Shown one piece after another: positions 1 to 11,600 of a stretch of 64,000 nt of DNA. A program made the translations under genes and the position numbers. Within the stretch, counting starts at the first letter, position 1. Each line of letters opens with the position of its first letter. Source of the stretch: Atherix ibis (taxonomy: Eukaryota > Arthropoda > Insecta > Diptera > Athericidae); the NCBI GenBank assembly GCA_958298945.1, contig OY282608.1, positions 75,440,806-75,504,805 of the forward strand, read 5' to 3'. Below the pieces are notes generated by a model that did not search any database, had not been told where the DNA came from, and was given only the letters and a program-made list of their open reading frames with translations.

Positions 1-1394
1 GTTGGTTTGTTGGCTTGTTGGCTTGTTGGTTTGTTGGTTTGTCGGTTTGTTGGTTTGTTGGTTTGTTGGTTTGTTGGCTTGTTGGTTTGTTGGTTTGTTG
101 GTTTGTTGGTTTGTTGGTTTGTTGGTTTGTTGGTTTGTTGGTTTGTTGGTTTGTTGGTTTGTTGGTTTGTTGGTTTGTTGGTTTGTTGGTTTGCTGGCTT
201 GTTGGTTTGTTGGCTTGTTGGCTTGTTGGTTTGTTGGTTTGTTGGTTTGTTGGTTTGTTGGTTTGTTGGTTTGTTGGTTTGTTGGTTTGTTGTTTGTTGG
301 TTTGTTGGTTTGTTGGTTTGTTGGTTTGTTGGTTTGTTGGTTTGTTGGTTTGTTGGTTTGTTGATTTGTTGGTTTGTTGGTTTGTTGGTTTGTTGGTTTG
401 TTGGTTTGTTGGTTTGTTAGTTTGTTGGTTTGTTGGTTTGTTGGTTTGTTGGTTTGTTGGCTTGTTGGTTTGTTGGTTTGTTGGTTTGTTGATTTGTTGG
501 TTTGTTGGTTTGTTGGTTTGTTGGTTTGTCGGCTTGTTGGTTTGTTGGCTTGTTGGCTTGTTGGTTTGTCGGTTTGTTGGTTTGTTGGTTTGTTGGTTTG
601 TTGGTTTGTTGGTTTGTTGGTTTGTTGGTTTGTTGGTTTGTTGGTTTGTTGGTCTGTTGGTTTGTTAGTTTGTTGGTTTGTTGGTTTGTTGGTTTGTTTG
701 TTTGTTGGTTTGTTGGCTTGTTGGTTTTTTGGCCTGTTGGTTTGTTGGTTTGTTGGTTTGTTGGTTTGTTTGTTTGTTGGTTTGTTAGGTTGTTGGCTTG
801 TTGTTTTTTTTGGCTTGTTGGCTTATTGGTTTGTTGGTATGCTTGTTTGTTGGTTTGTTGGTTTGTTGGTTTGTTGGTTTGTTGGTTTGTTGGTTTGTTG
901 GTTTGTTGGTTTGTTGGTTTGTTGGTTTGTTTGTTTGTTGGTTTGTGTGTTGGTTGGCTTGTTGGTTTGTTGGCTAGTGGCTTGTTGGTTTGTTGGTTTG
1001 TTGGTTTGTTGGTTTGTTGGTATGTTGGTTTGTTGGTTTGTTGGTTTGTTTGTTTGTTTGTTGGTTGGTTTATTGGTTTGTTGGTTTGTTGGTTTGTTGG
1101 TTTGTTGGTTTGTTGGTTTGTTTGTTTGTTGGTTTGGTCGTTTGTTGGCTTGTTGGTTTATTGGCTTGTTGGTTTGTTGGTTTGTTGGCTTGTTGATTTG
1201 TTCGTTTGTTGGTTTGTTGGTTTGTTGGTTTATTGGTTTGTTCGTTTGTTGGTTTGTTGGTTACTTGATTTGTTGGTTTGTTGGTTTGTTGGCTTGTTGG
1301 TTTGTTGGTTTGTTGGTTTGTTGGTTTGTAGGTTTGTTTGTTTGTTGGTTTGTACGTTTGTTGGTTTGTTGGTTACTTGGTTTGTTTGTTTGTT

Positions 1395-1466
1395 CGTTTG
1401 TTCGTTTGTTCGTTTGTTCGTTTGTTCGTTTGTTCGTTTGTTCGTTTGTTCGTTTGTTCGTTTGTT
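1395..1466. repeat. Homogeneous sub-run of the CGTTTGTT variant, 9 units
   Basis: Nine consecutive units carry C at the first position, with the C every 8 bases from 1395 to 1459. The run follows a GGTTACTTGG marker and a TGTTTGTT unit. It places a CpG every 8 bp in an otherwise almost CpG-free array. Runs after the same marker elsewhere have 3-4, 12 or 13 units, so this is a copy-number-variable patch. Confidence 0.9.
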
Positions 1467-3819
1467 GGTTTGTTGGTTTGTTGGTTTGTTGGTTTGTTTG
1501 TTTGTTGGTTTTTTGGCCTGTTGGTTTGTTGGTTTGTTGGTTTGTTGGTTTGTTTGTTTGTTGGTTTGTTGGTTTGTTGGTTTGTTGGTTTGTTGGTTTG
1601 TTGGTTTGCTGGTTTGTTGGTTTGTTGGTTTGTTCTTTTGTTGGTTTGTTGGTTACTTGATTTGTTGGTTTGTTGGTTTGTTGGCTTGTTGGTTTATTGG
1701 CTTGTCGGTTTGTTGGTTTGTTGGTTTGTTGGTTTGTTGGTTTGTTGGTTTGTTGGTTTGTTGGTTTGTTGGTTTGTTGGTTTGTTGGTTTGTTGGCTTG
1801 TTGGTTTGTTGGCTTGTTAGCTTGTTGGTTTGTCGGTTTGTTTGTTTGTTGGTTTGTTGGTTTGTTGGTTTGTTGGTTTGTTGGTTTGTTGGTTTGTTGG
1901 TCTGTTGGTTTGTTAGTTTGTTAGTTTGTTGGTTTGTTGGTTTGTTGGTTTGTTTGTTTGTTGGTTTGTTGGTTTGTTGGTTTTTTGGCCTGTTGGTTTG
2001 TTGGTTTGTTGGTTTGTTGGTTTGTTGGTTTGTTGGTTTGTTGGTTTGTTGGTTTGTTGGTTTGTTAGTTTGTTGGTTTGTTGGTTTGTTTGTTTGTTGG
2101 TTTGTTGGTTTGTTGGTTTGTTGGTTTGTTGGTTTGTTGGTTTGTTGGTTTGTAGGTTTGTTTGTTTGTTGGTTTGTTTGTATGTTGGTTTGTACGTTTG
2201 TTGGTTTGTTGGTTACTTGGATTGTTGGTTTGTTCGTTTGTTCGTTTGTTCGTTTGTTGGTTTGTTGGTTTGTTGGTTTGTCGGTTTGTTGGTTTGTTGG
2301 TTTGTTGGTTTGTTGGTTTGTTGGTTTGTTGGTTTGTTGGTTTGTTGGTTTGTTGGTTTGTTGGTTTGTTGGTTTGTTGGTTTGTTGGCTTGTTGGTTTG
2401 TTGGTTTGTTGGTTTGTTGATTTGTTGGTTTGTTGGTTTGTTGGTTTGTTGGTTTGTTGGTTTGTTGGTTTGTTGGTTTGTTGGTTTGTTGGTTTGTTGA
2501 TTAGTTGGCTTGTTGGTTTGTCGGCTTGTTGGTTTGTTGGCTTGTTGGCTTGTTGGTTTGTCGGTTTGTTGGTTTGTTGGTTTGTTGGTTTGTTGGTTTG
2601 TTGGTTTGTTGGTTTGTTGGTTTGTTGGTTTGTTGGTTTGTTGGTTTGTTGGTTTGTTGGTTTGTTGGTCTGTTGGTTTGTTAGTTTTTTGGTTTGTTGG
2701 TTTGTTTGTTTGTTTGTTTGTTGGCTTGTTGGTTTTTTGGCCTGTTGGTTTGTTGGTTTGTTGGTTTGTTGGTTTGTTTGTTTGTTGGTTTGTTAGGTTG
2801 TTGGCTTGTTGGCTTTTTGGCTTGTTGGCTTATTGGTTTGTTGGTATGCTTGTTTGTTGGTTTGTTGGTTTGTTGGTTTGTTGGTTTGTTGGTTTGTTGG
2901 TTTGCTGGTTTGTTGGTTTGTTGGTTTGCTGGTTTGTTGGCTTGTTGGTTTGTTGGCTTGTTGGTTTGTAAATTGTTGGTTTGTTGGTTTGTTGGTTTGT
3001 TTGTTTGTTGGTTTGTGTGTTTGTTGGCTTGTTGGTTTGTTGGCTTGTTGGCTTGTTGAATTGTTGGTTTGTTGGTATGTTGGTTTGTTGGTTTGTTGGT
3101 TTGTTTGTTTGTTTGTTTGTTGGTTTATTGGTTTGTTGGTTTGTTGGTTTGTTGGTTTGTTGTTTTGTTTGTTTGTTGGTTTGGTCGTTTGTTGGCTTGT
3201 TGGTTTATTGGCTTGTTGGTTTGTTGGTTTGTTGGCTTGTTGATTTGTTCGTTTGTTGGTTTGTTGGTTTGTTGGTTTATTGGTTTGTTCGTTTGTTGGT
3301 TTGTTGGTTACTTGATTTGTTGGTTTGTTGGTTTGTTGGCTTGTTGGTTTGTTGGTTTGTTGGGTTGTAGGTTTATTTGTTTGTTGGTTTGTTTGTTTGT
3401 TGGTTTGTACGTTTGTTGGTTTGTTGGTTACTTGGTTTGTTGGTTTGTCGGCTTGTTGGCTTGTTGGCTTGTTGGCTTGTTGGCTTGTTGGTTTGTTGGT
3501 TTGTTGGTTTGTTGGTTTGTTGGTTTGTTGGTTTGTTGGTTTGTTGGTTTGTTGGTTTGTTGGTTTGTTGGTTTGTTGGCTTTTTGGTTTGTTGGTTTGT
3601 TGGTTTGTTGGTTTGTTGGTTTGTTGGTTTGTTGGTTTGCTGGCTTGTTGGTTTGTTGGCTTGTTGGCTTGTTGGTTTGTTGGTTTGTTGGTTTGTTGGT
3701 TTGTTGGTTTGTTGGTTTGTTGGTTTGTTGGTTTGTTGGTTTGTTGGTTTGTTGGTTTGTTGGTTTGTTGGTTTGTTGGTTTGTTGGTTTGTTGGTTTGT
3801 TGGTTTGTTGGTTTGTTGG

Positions 3820-6800
3820 TTTGTTGGTTTGTTGGTTTGTTGGTTTGTTGGCTTGTTGGTTTGTTGGTTTGTTGGTTTGTTGATTTGTTGGTTTGTTGGT
3901 TTGTTGGTTTGTTTGTTTGTTGGTTTGTTGGTTTGTTGGTTTGTTTATTTGTTGGTTTGTTGGTTTGTTGGTTTGTTGGTTTGTTGGTTTGTTGGCTTGT
4001 TGGTTTGTCCGCTTGTTGGTTTGTTGGCTTGTTGGTTTGTCGGCTTGTTGGTTTGTTGGCTTGTTGGTTTGTTGGCTTGTTAGCTTGTTGGTTTGTCGGT
4101 TTGTTGGTTTGTTGGTTTGTTGGTTTGTTGGTTTGTTGGTTTGTTGGTTTGTTGGTTTGTTGGTTTGTTGGTTTGTTGGTTTGTTGGTTTGTTGGTCTGT
4201 TGGTTTGTTAGTTTGTTGGTTTGTTGGTTTGTTTGTTTGTTTGTTTGTTGGCTTGTTGGTTTTTTGGCCTGTTGGTTTGTTGGTTTGTTTGTTTGTTGGT
4301 TTGTTAGGTTGTTGGCTTGTTGGTTTTTTGGCTTGTTGGCTTATTGGTTTGTTGGTATGCTTGTTTGTTGGTTTGTTGGTTTGTTGGTTTGTTGGTTTGT
4401 TGGTTTGTTGGTTTGCTGGTTTGTTGGTTTGTTGGTTTGTTGGTTTGTTGGCTTGTTGGTTTATTGGCTTGTTGGTTTGTTGGTTTGTTGGCTTGTTGAT
4501 TTGTTCGTTTGTTGGTTTGTTGGTTTGTTGGTTTATTGGTTTGTTCGTTTGTTGGTTTGTTGGTTACTTGATTTGTTGGTTCGTTGGTTTGTTGGCTTGT
4601 TGGTTTGTTGGTTTGTTGGTTTGTTTGTTTGTTGGTTTGTTTGTTTGTTGGTTTGTACGTTTGTTGGTTTGTTGGTTACTTGGTTTGTTTGTTTGTTCGT
4701 TTGTTCGTTTGTTCGTTTGTTCGTTTGTTCGTTTGTTCGTTTGTTCGTTTGTTCGTTTGTTCGTTTGTTCGTTTGTTCGTTTGTTCGTTTGTTGGTTTGT
4801 TGGTTTGTTGGTTTGTTGGTTTGTTCGTTTGTTGGTTTTTTGGCCTGTTGGTTTGTTGGTTTGTTGGTTTGTTTGTTTGTTGGTTTGTTAGGTTGTTGGC
4901 TTGTTGGTTTTTTGGCTTGTTGGCTTATTGGTTTGTGGGTATGCTTGTTTGTTGGTTTGTTGGTTTGTTGATTTGTTGGTTTGTTGGTTTGTTGGTTTGC
5001 TGGTTTGTTGGTTTGTTGGTTTGTTAGTTTGTTGGCTTGTTGGTTTGTTGGCTTGTTTGTTTGTGTGTTTGTTGGCTTGTTGGTTTGTTGGCTTGTTGGC
5101 TTGTTGGTTTGTTGTTTTGTTAGTTTGTTGGTTTGTTGGTATGTTGGTTTGTTGGTTTGTTTGTTTGTTTGTTTGTTTGTTTGTTGGTTTATTGGTTTGT
5201 TGGTTTGTTGGTTTGTTGGTTTGTTGGTTTGTTTGTTTGTTGGTTTGGTCGTTTGTTGGCTTGTTGGTTTATTGGCTTGTTGGTTTGTTGGTTTGTTGGC
5301 TTGTTGATTTGTTCGTTTGTTGGTTTGTTGGTTTGTTGGTTTATTGGTTTGTTCGTTTGTTGGTTTGTTGGTTACTTGATTTGTTGGTTTGTTGGTTTGT
5401 TGGCTTGTTGGTTTATTGGCTTGTCGGTTTGTTGGTTTGTTGGTTTGTTGGTTTGTTGGTTTGTTGGTTTGTTGGTTTGTTGGTTTGTTGGTTTGTTGGC
5501 TTGTTGGTTTGTCGGCTTGTTGGTTTGTTGGCTTGTTGGCTTGTTGGTTTGTCGGTTTGTTTGTTTGTTGGTTTGTTGGTTTGTTGGTTTGTTGGTTTGT
5601 TGGTTTGTTGGTTTGTTGGTTTGTTGGTCTGTTGGTTTGTTAGTTTGTTGGTTTGTTGGTTTGTTGGTTTGTTTGTTTGTTGGTTTGTTGGTTTGTTGGT
5701 TTTTTGGCCTGTTGGTTTGTTGGTTTGTTGGTTTGTTGGTTTGTTGGTTTGTTGGTTTGTTGGTTTGTTGGTTTGTTTGTTTGTTGGTTTGTTGGTTTGT
5801 TGGTTTGTTGGTTTGTTGGTTTGTTGGTTTGTTGGTTTGTTGGTTTGTAGGTTTGTTTGTTTGTTGGTTTGTTTGTTTGTTGGTTTGTACGTTTGTTGGT
5901 TTGTTGGTTACTTGGTTTGTTGGTTTGTTCGTTTGTTCGTTTGTTCGTTTGTTGGTTTGTTGGTTTGTTGGTTTGTCGGTTTGTTCGTTTGTTGGTTTGT
6001 TGGTTTGTTGGTTTGTTGGTTTGTTGGTTTGTTGGTTTGTTGGTTTGTTGGTTTGTTGGCTTGTTGGTTTGTTGGTTTGTTGGTTTGTTGATTTGTTGGT
6101 TTGTTGGTTTGTTGGTTTGTTGGTTTGTTGGTTTGTTGGTTTGTTGGTTTGTTGGTTTGTTGGTTTGTTGGTTTGTTGGTTTGTTGGCTTGTTGGTTTGT
6201 CGGCTTGTTGGTTTGTTGGCTTGTTGGCTTGTTGGTTTGTCGGTTTGTTGGTTTGTTGGTTTGTTGGTTTGTTGGTTTGTTGGTTTGTTGGTTTGTTGGT
6301 TTGTTGGTTTGTTGGTTTGTTGGTCTGTTGGTTTGTTAGTTTGTTGGTTTGTTGGTTTGTTTGTTTGTTTGTTTGTTGGCTTGTTGGTTTTTTGGCCTGT
6401 TGGTTTGTTGGTTTGTTGGTTTGTTGGTTTGTTGGCTTGTTGGTTTGTTGGTTTGTTGGTTTGTTGATTTGTTGGTTTGTTGGTTTGTTGGTTTGTTTGT
6501 TTGTTGGTTTGTTGGTTTGTTGGTTTGTTTATTTGTTGGTTTGTTGGTTTGTTGGTTTGTTGGTTTGTTGGTTTGTTGGCTTGTTGGTTTGTCGGCTTGT
6601 TGGTTTGTTGGCTTGTTGGTTTGTCGGTTTGTTGGTTTGTTGGTTTGTTGGTTTGTTGGTTTGTTGGTTTGTTGGTTTGTTGGTTTGTTGGTTTGTTGGT
6701 TTGTTGGTTTGTTGGTTTGTTGGTTTGTTGGTTTGTTGGTTTGTTGGTTTGCTGGCTTGTTGGTTTGTTGGCTTGTTGGCTTGTTGGTTTGTTGGTTTGT

Positions 6801-8655
6801 TGGTTTGTTGGTTTGTTGGTTTGTTGGTTTGTTGTTTGTTGGTTTGTTGGTTTGTTGGTTTGTTGGTTTGTTGGTTTGTTGGTTTGTTAGTTTGTTGGTT
6901 TGTTGATTTGTTGGTTTGTTGGTTTGTTGGTTTGTTGGTTTGTTGGTTTGTTGGTTTGTTGGTTTGTTGGTTTTTTGGTTTGTTGGTTTGTTGGCTTGTT
7001 GGTTTGTTGGTTTGTTGGTTTGTTGATTTGTTGGTTTGTTGGTTTGTTGGTTTGTTGGTTTGTCGGCTTGTTGGTTTGTTGGCTTGTTGGCTTGTTGGTT
7101 TGTCGGTTTGTTGGTTTGTTGGTTTGTTGGTTTGTTGGTTTGTTGGTTTGTTGGTTTGTTGGTTCGTTGGTTTGTTGGTTTGTTGGTATGTTGGTCTGTT
7201 GGTTTGTCAGTTTGTTGGTTTGTTGGTTTGTTGGTTTGTTTGTTTGTTGGTTTGTTGGTTTGTTGGTTTTTTGGCCTGTTGGTTTGTTGGTTTGTTGGTT
7301 TGTTGGTTTGTTTGTTTGTTGGTTTGTTAGGTTGTTGGCTTGTTGTTTTTTTTGGCTTGTTGGCTTATTGGTTTGTTGGTATGCTTGTTTGTTGGTTTGT
7401 TGGTTTGTTGGTTTGTTGGTTTGTTGGTTTGTTGGTTTGCTGGTTTGTTGGTTTGTTGGTTTGTTGGTTTGTTGGTTTGTTGGCTTGTTGGTTTGTTGGC
7501 TTGTTGGCTTGTTGAATTGTTGGTTTGTTGGTTTGTTGGTTTGTTGGTTTGTTGGTTTGTTTGTTTGTTGGTTTGTGTGTTTGTTGGCTTGTTGGTTTGT
7601 TGGCTTGTTGGCTTGTTGAATTGTTGGTTTGTTGGTTTGTTGGTTTGTTGGTTTGTTGGTTTGTTGGTTTGTTGGTTTGTTGGTTTGTTTGTTTGTTGGT
7701 TTGTGTGTTGGTTGGCTTGTTGGTTTGTTGGCTAGTGGCTTGTTGGTTTGTTGGTTTGTTAGTTTGTTGGTTTGTTGGTATGTTGGTTTGTTGGTTTGTT
7801 TGTTTGTTTGTTTGTTTGTTTGTTTGTTGGTTTATTGGTTTGTTGGTTTGTTGGTTTGTTGGCTGGTTGATTTGTTCGTTTGTTGATTTGTTGGTTTGTT
7901 GGTTTATTGGTTTGTTCGTTTGTTGGTTTGTTGGTTACTTGATTTGTTGGTTTGTTGGTTTGTTGGCTTGTTGGTTTGTTGGTTTGTTGGTTTGTTGGTT
8001 TGTAGGTTTGTTTGTTTGTTGGTTTGTTTGTTTGTTGGTTTGTACGTTTGTTGGTTTGTTGGTTACTTGGTTTGTTGGTTTGTTCGTTTGTTCATTTGTT
8101 CGTTTGTTGGTTTGTTGGTTTGTTGGTTTGTTGGTTTGTTCGTTTGTTGGTTTTTTGGCCTGTTGGTTTGTTGGTTTGTTGGTTTGTTGGTTTGTTTGTT
8201 TGTTGGTTTGTTAGGTTGTTGGCTTGTTGGTTTTTTTGGCTTGTTGGCTTATTGGTTTGTGGGTATGCTTGTTTGTTGGTTTGTTGGTTTGTTGGTTTGT
8301 TGGTTTGTTGGTTTGCTGGTTTGTTTGTTTGTTGGTTTGTTAGTTTGTTGGCTTGTTGGTTTGTTGGCTTGTTGGTTTGTAAATTGTTGGTTTGTTGGTT
8401 TGTTGGTTTGTTGGTTTGTTTGTTTGTTTGTTTGTGTGTTTGTTGGCTTGTTGGTTTGTTGGCTTGTTGGCTTGTTGGTTTGTTGTTTTGTTGGTTTGTT
8501 GGTTTGTTGGTATGTTGGTTTGTTGGTTTGTTTATTTGTTTGTTTGTTTGTTTGTTGGTTTATTGGTTTGTTGGTTTGTTGGTTTGTTGGTTTGTTGGTT
8601 CGTTGGTTTGTTTGTTTGTTGGTTTGGTCGTTTGTTGGCTTGTTGGTTTGTTGGT
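3820..8655. repeat. 4.84-kb satellite duplication, copy A
   Basis: Ordered variant units here recur about 4,835 bp downstream. Anchors include 3893/8728, 4093/8928, 5653/10488, 5857/10692, 7525/12360 and 7896/12731, all offset by 4835. Local offsets of 4819, 4827, 4843 and 4851 reflect gain or loss of whole 8-bp units. The copy ends near 8655, where sequence after the GGTCGTTTGTTGGCTTG marker jumps back to the plain units that begin the copy. This is the join expected from unequal exchange. Confidence 0.8.
4698..4793. repeat. CGTTTGTT sub-run, 12 units
   Basis: Twelve consecutive C-variant units, with C at 4698 and every 8 bp to 4786. It lies in copy A of the 4.84-kb duplication. The corresponding run in copy B has 13 units, showing slippage after the large duplication. 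Confidence 0.9.
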
Positions 8656-11600
8656 TTGTTGGTTTGTTGGTTTGTTGGTTTGTTGGCTTGTTGGTTTGTT
8701 GGTTTGTTGGTTTGTTGATTTGTTGGTTTGTTGGTTTGTTGGTTTGTTTGTTTGTTGGTTTGTTGGTTTGTTGGTTTGTTTATTTGTTGGTTTGTTGGTT
8801 TGTTGGTTTGTTGGTTTGTTGGTTTGTTGGCTTGTTGGTTTGTCCGCTTGTTGGTTTGTTGGCTTGTTGGTTTGTCGGCTTGTTGGTTTGTTGGCTTGTT
8901 GGTTTGTTGGCTTGTTAGCTTGTTGGTTTGTCGGTTTGTTGGTTTGTTGGTTTGTTGGTTTGTTGGTTTGTTGGTTTGTTGGTTTGTTGGTTTGTTGGTT
9001 TGTTGGTTTGTTGGTCTGTTGGTTTGTTAGTTTGTTGGTTTGTTGGTTTGTTTGTTTGTTTGTTTGTTGGCTTGTTGGTTTTTTGGCCTGTTGGTTTGTT
9101 GGTTTGTTTGTTTGTTGGTTTGTTAGGTTGTTGGCTTGTTGGTTTTTTGGCTTGTTGGCTTATTGGTTTGTTGGTATGCTTGTTTGTTGGTTTGTTGGTT
9201 TGTTGGTTTGTTGGTTTGTTGGTTTGTTGGTTTGCTGGTTTGTTGGTTTGTTGGTTTGTTGGTTTGTTGGCTTGTTGGTTTATTGGCTTGTTGGTTTGTT
9301 GGTTTGTTGGCTTGTTGATTTGTTCGTTTGTTGGTTTGTTGGTTTGTTGGTTTATTGGTTTGTTCGTTTGTTGGTTTGTTGGTTACTTGATTTGTTGGTT
9401 CGTTGGTTTGTTGGCTTGTTGGTTTGTTGGTTTGTTGGTTTGTTTGTTTGTTGGTTTGTTTGTTTGTTGGTTTGTACGTTTGTTGGTTTGTTGGTTACTT
9501 GGTTTGTTTGTTTGTTCGTTTGTTCGTTTGTTCGTTTGTTCGTTTGTTCGTTTGTTCGTTTGTTCGTTTGTTCGTTTGTTCGTTTGTTCGTTTGTTCGTT
9601 TGTTCGTTTGTTCGTTTGTTGGTTTGTTGGTTTGTTGGTTTGTTGGTTTGTTCGTTTGTTGGTTTTTTGGCCTGTTGGTTTGTTGGTTTGTTGGTTTGTT
9701 GGTTTGTTTGTTTGTTGGTTTGTTAGGTTGTTGGCTTGTTGGTTTTTTGGCTTGTTGCCTTATTGGTTTGTGGGTATGCTTGTTTGTTGGTTTGTTGGTT
9801 TGTTGATTTGTTGGTTTGTTGGTTTGTTGGTTTGCTGGTTTGTTGGTTTGTTGGTTTGTTAGTTTGTTGGCTTGTTGGTTTGTTGGCTTGTTTGTTTGTG
9901 TGTTTGTTGGCTTGTTGGTTTGTTGGCTTGTTGGCTTGTTGGTTTGTTGTTTTGTTAGTTTGTTGGTTTGTTGGTATGTTGGTTTGTTGGTTTGTTTGTT
10001 TGTTTGTTTGTTTGTTTGTTGGTTTATTGGTTTGTTGGTTTGTTGGTTTGTTGGTTTGTTGGTTTGTTTGTTTGTTGGTTTGGTCGTTTGTTGGCTTGTT
10101 GGTTTATTGGCTTGTTGGTTTGTTGGTTTGTTGGCTTGTTGATTTGTTCGTTTGTTGGTTTGTTGGTTTGTTGGTTTATTGGTTTGTTCGTTTGTTGGTT
10201 TGTTGGTTACTTGATTTGTTGGTTTGTTGGTTTGTTGGCTTGTTGGTTTATTGGCTTGTCGGTTTGTTGGTTTGTTGGTTTGTTGGTTTGTTGGTTTGTT
10301 GGTTTGTTGGTTTGTTGGTTTGTTGGTTTGTTGGCTTGTTGGTTTGTCGGCTTGTTGGTTTGTTGGCTTGTTGGCTTGTTGGTTTGTCGGTTTGTTTGTT
10401 TGTTGGTTTGTTGGTTTGTTGGTTTGTTGGTTTGTTGGTTTGTTGGTTTGTTGGTTTGTTGGTCTGTTGGTTTGTTAGTTTGTTGGTTTGTTGGTTTGTT
10501 GGTTTGTTTGTTTGTTGGTTTGTTGGTTTGTTGGTTTTTTGGCCTGTTGGTTTGTTGGTTTGTTGGTTTGTTGGTTTGTTGGTTTGTTGGTTTGTTGGTT
10601 TGTTGGTTTGTTTGTTTGTTGGTTTGTTGGTTTGTTGGTTTGTTGGTTTGTTGGTTTGTTGGTTTGTTGGTTTGTTGGTTTGTAGGTTTGTTTGTTTGTT
10701 GGTTTGTTTGTTTGTTGGTTTGTACGTTTGTTGGTTTGTTGGTTACTTGGTTTGTTGGTTTGTTCGTTTGTTCGTTTGTTCGTTTGTTGGTTTGTTGGTT
10801 TGTTGGTTTGTCGGTTTGTTCGTTTGTTGGTTTGTTGGTTTGTTGGTTTGTTGGTTTGTTGGTTTGTTGGTTTGTTGGTTTGTTGGTTTGTTGGCTTGTT
10901 GGTTTGTTGGTTTGTTGGTTTGTTGATTTGTTGGTTTGTTGGTTTGTTGGTTTGTTGGTTTGTTGGTTTGTTGGTTTGTTGGTTTGTTGGTTTGTTGGTT
11001 TGTTGGTTTGTTGGTTTGTTGGCTTGTTGGTTTGTCGGCTTGTTGGTTTGTTGGCTTGTTGGCTTGTTGGTTTGTCGGTTTGTTGGTTTGTTGGTTTGTT
11101 GGTTTGTTGGTTTGTTGGTTTGTTGGTTTGTTGGTTTGTTGGTTTGTTGGTTTGTTGGTCTGTTGGTTTGTTAGTTTGTTGGTTTGTTGGTTTGTTTGTT
11201 TGTTTGTTTGTTGGCTTGTTGGTTTTTTGGCCTGTTGGTTTGTTGGTTTGTTGGTTTGTTGGTTTGTTGGTTTGTTGGCTTGTTGGTTTGTTGGTTTGTT
11301 GGTTTGTTGATTTGTTGGTTTGTTGGTTTGTTGGTTTGTTTGTTTGTTGGTTTGTTGGTTTGTTGGTTTGTTTATTTGTTGGTTTGTTGGTTTGTTGGTT
11401 TGTTGGTTTGTTGGTTTGTTGGCTTGTTGGTTTGTCGGCTTGTTGGTTTGTTGGCTTGTTGGTTTGTCGGTTTGTTGGTTTGTTGGTTTGTTGGTTTGTT
11501 GGTTTGTTGGTTTGTTGGTTTGTTGGTTTGTTGGTTTGTTGGTTTGTTGGTTTGTTGGTTTGTTGGTTTGTTGGTTTGTTGGTTTGTTGGTTTGCTGGCT

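Noticed and set aside
502..2796. 764-codon open frame rich in Cys, Trp, Phe, Val, Gly and Leu, and dozens of similar frames over the satellite
   Set aside because: All three forward frames give the same periodic peptide because the 8-bp unit has no stop codon. There is no codon bias, domain, start context or neighbour to support a protein. These are shadows of the repeat, not membrane proteins.
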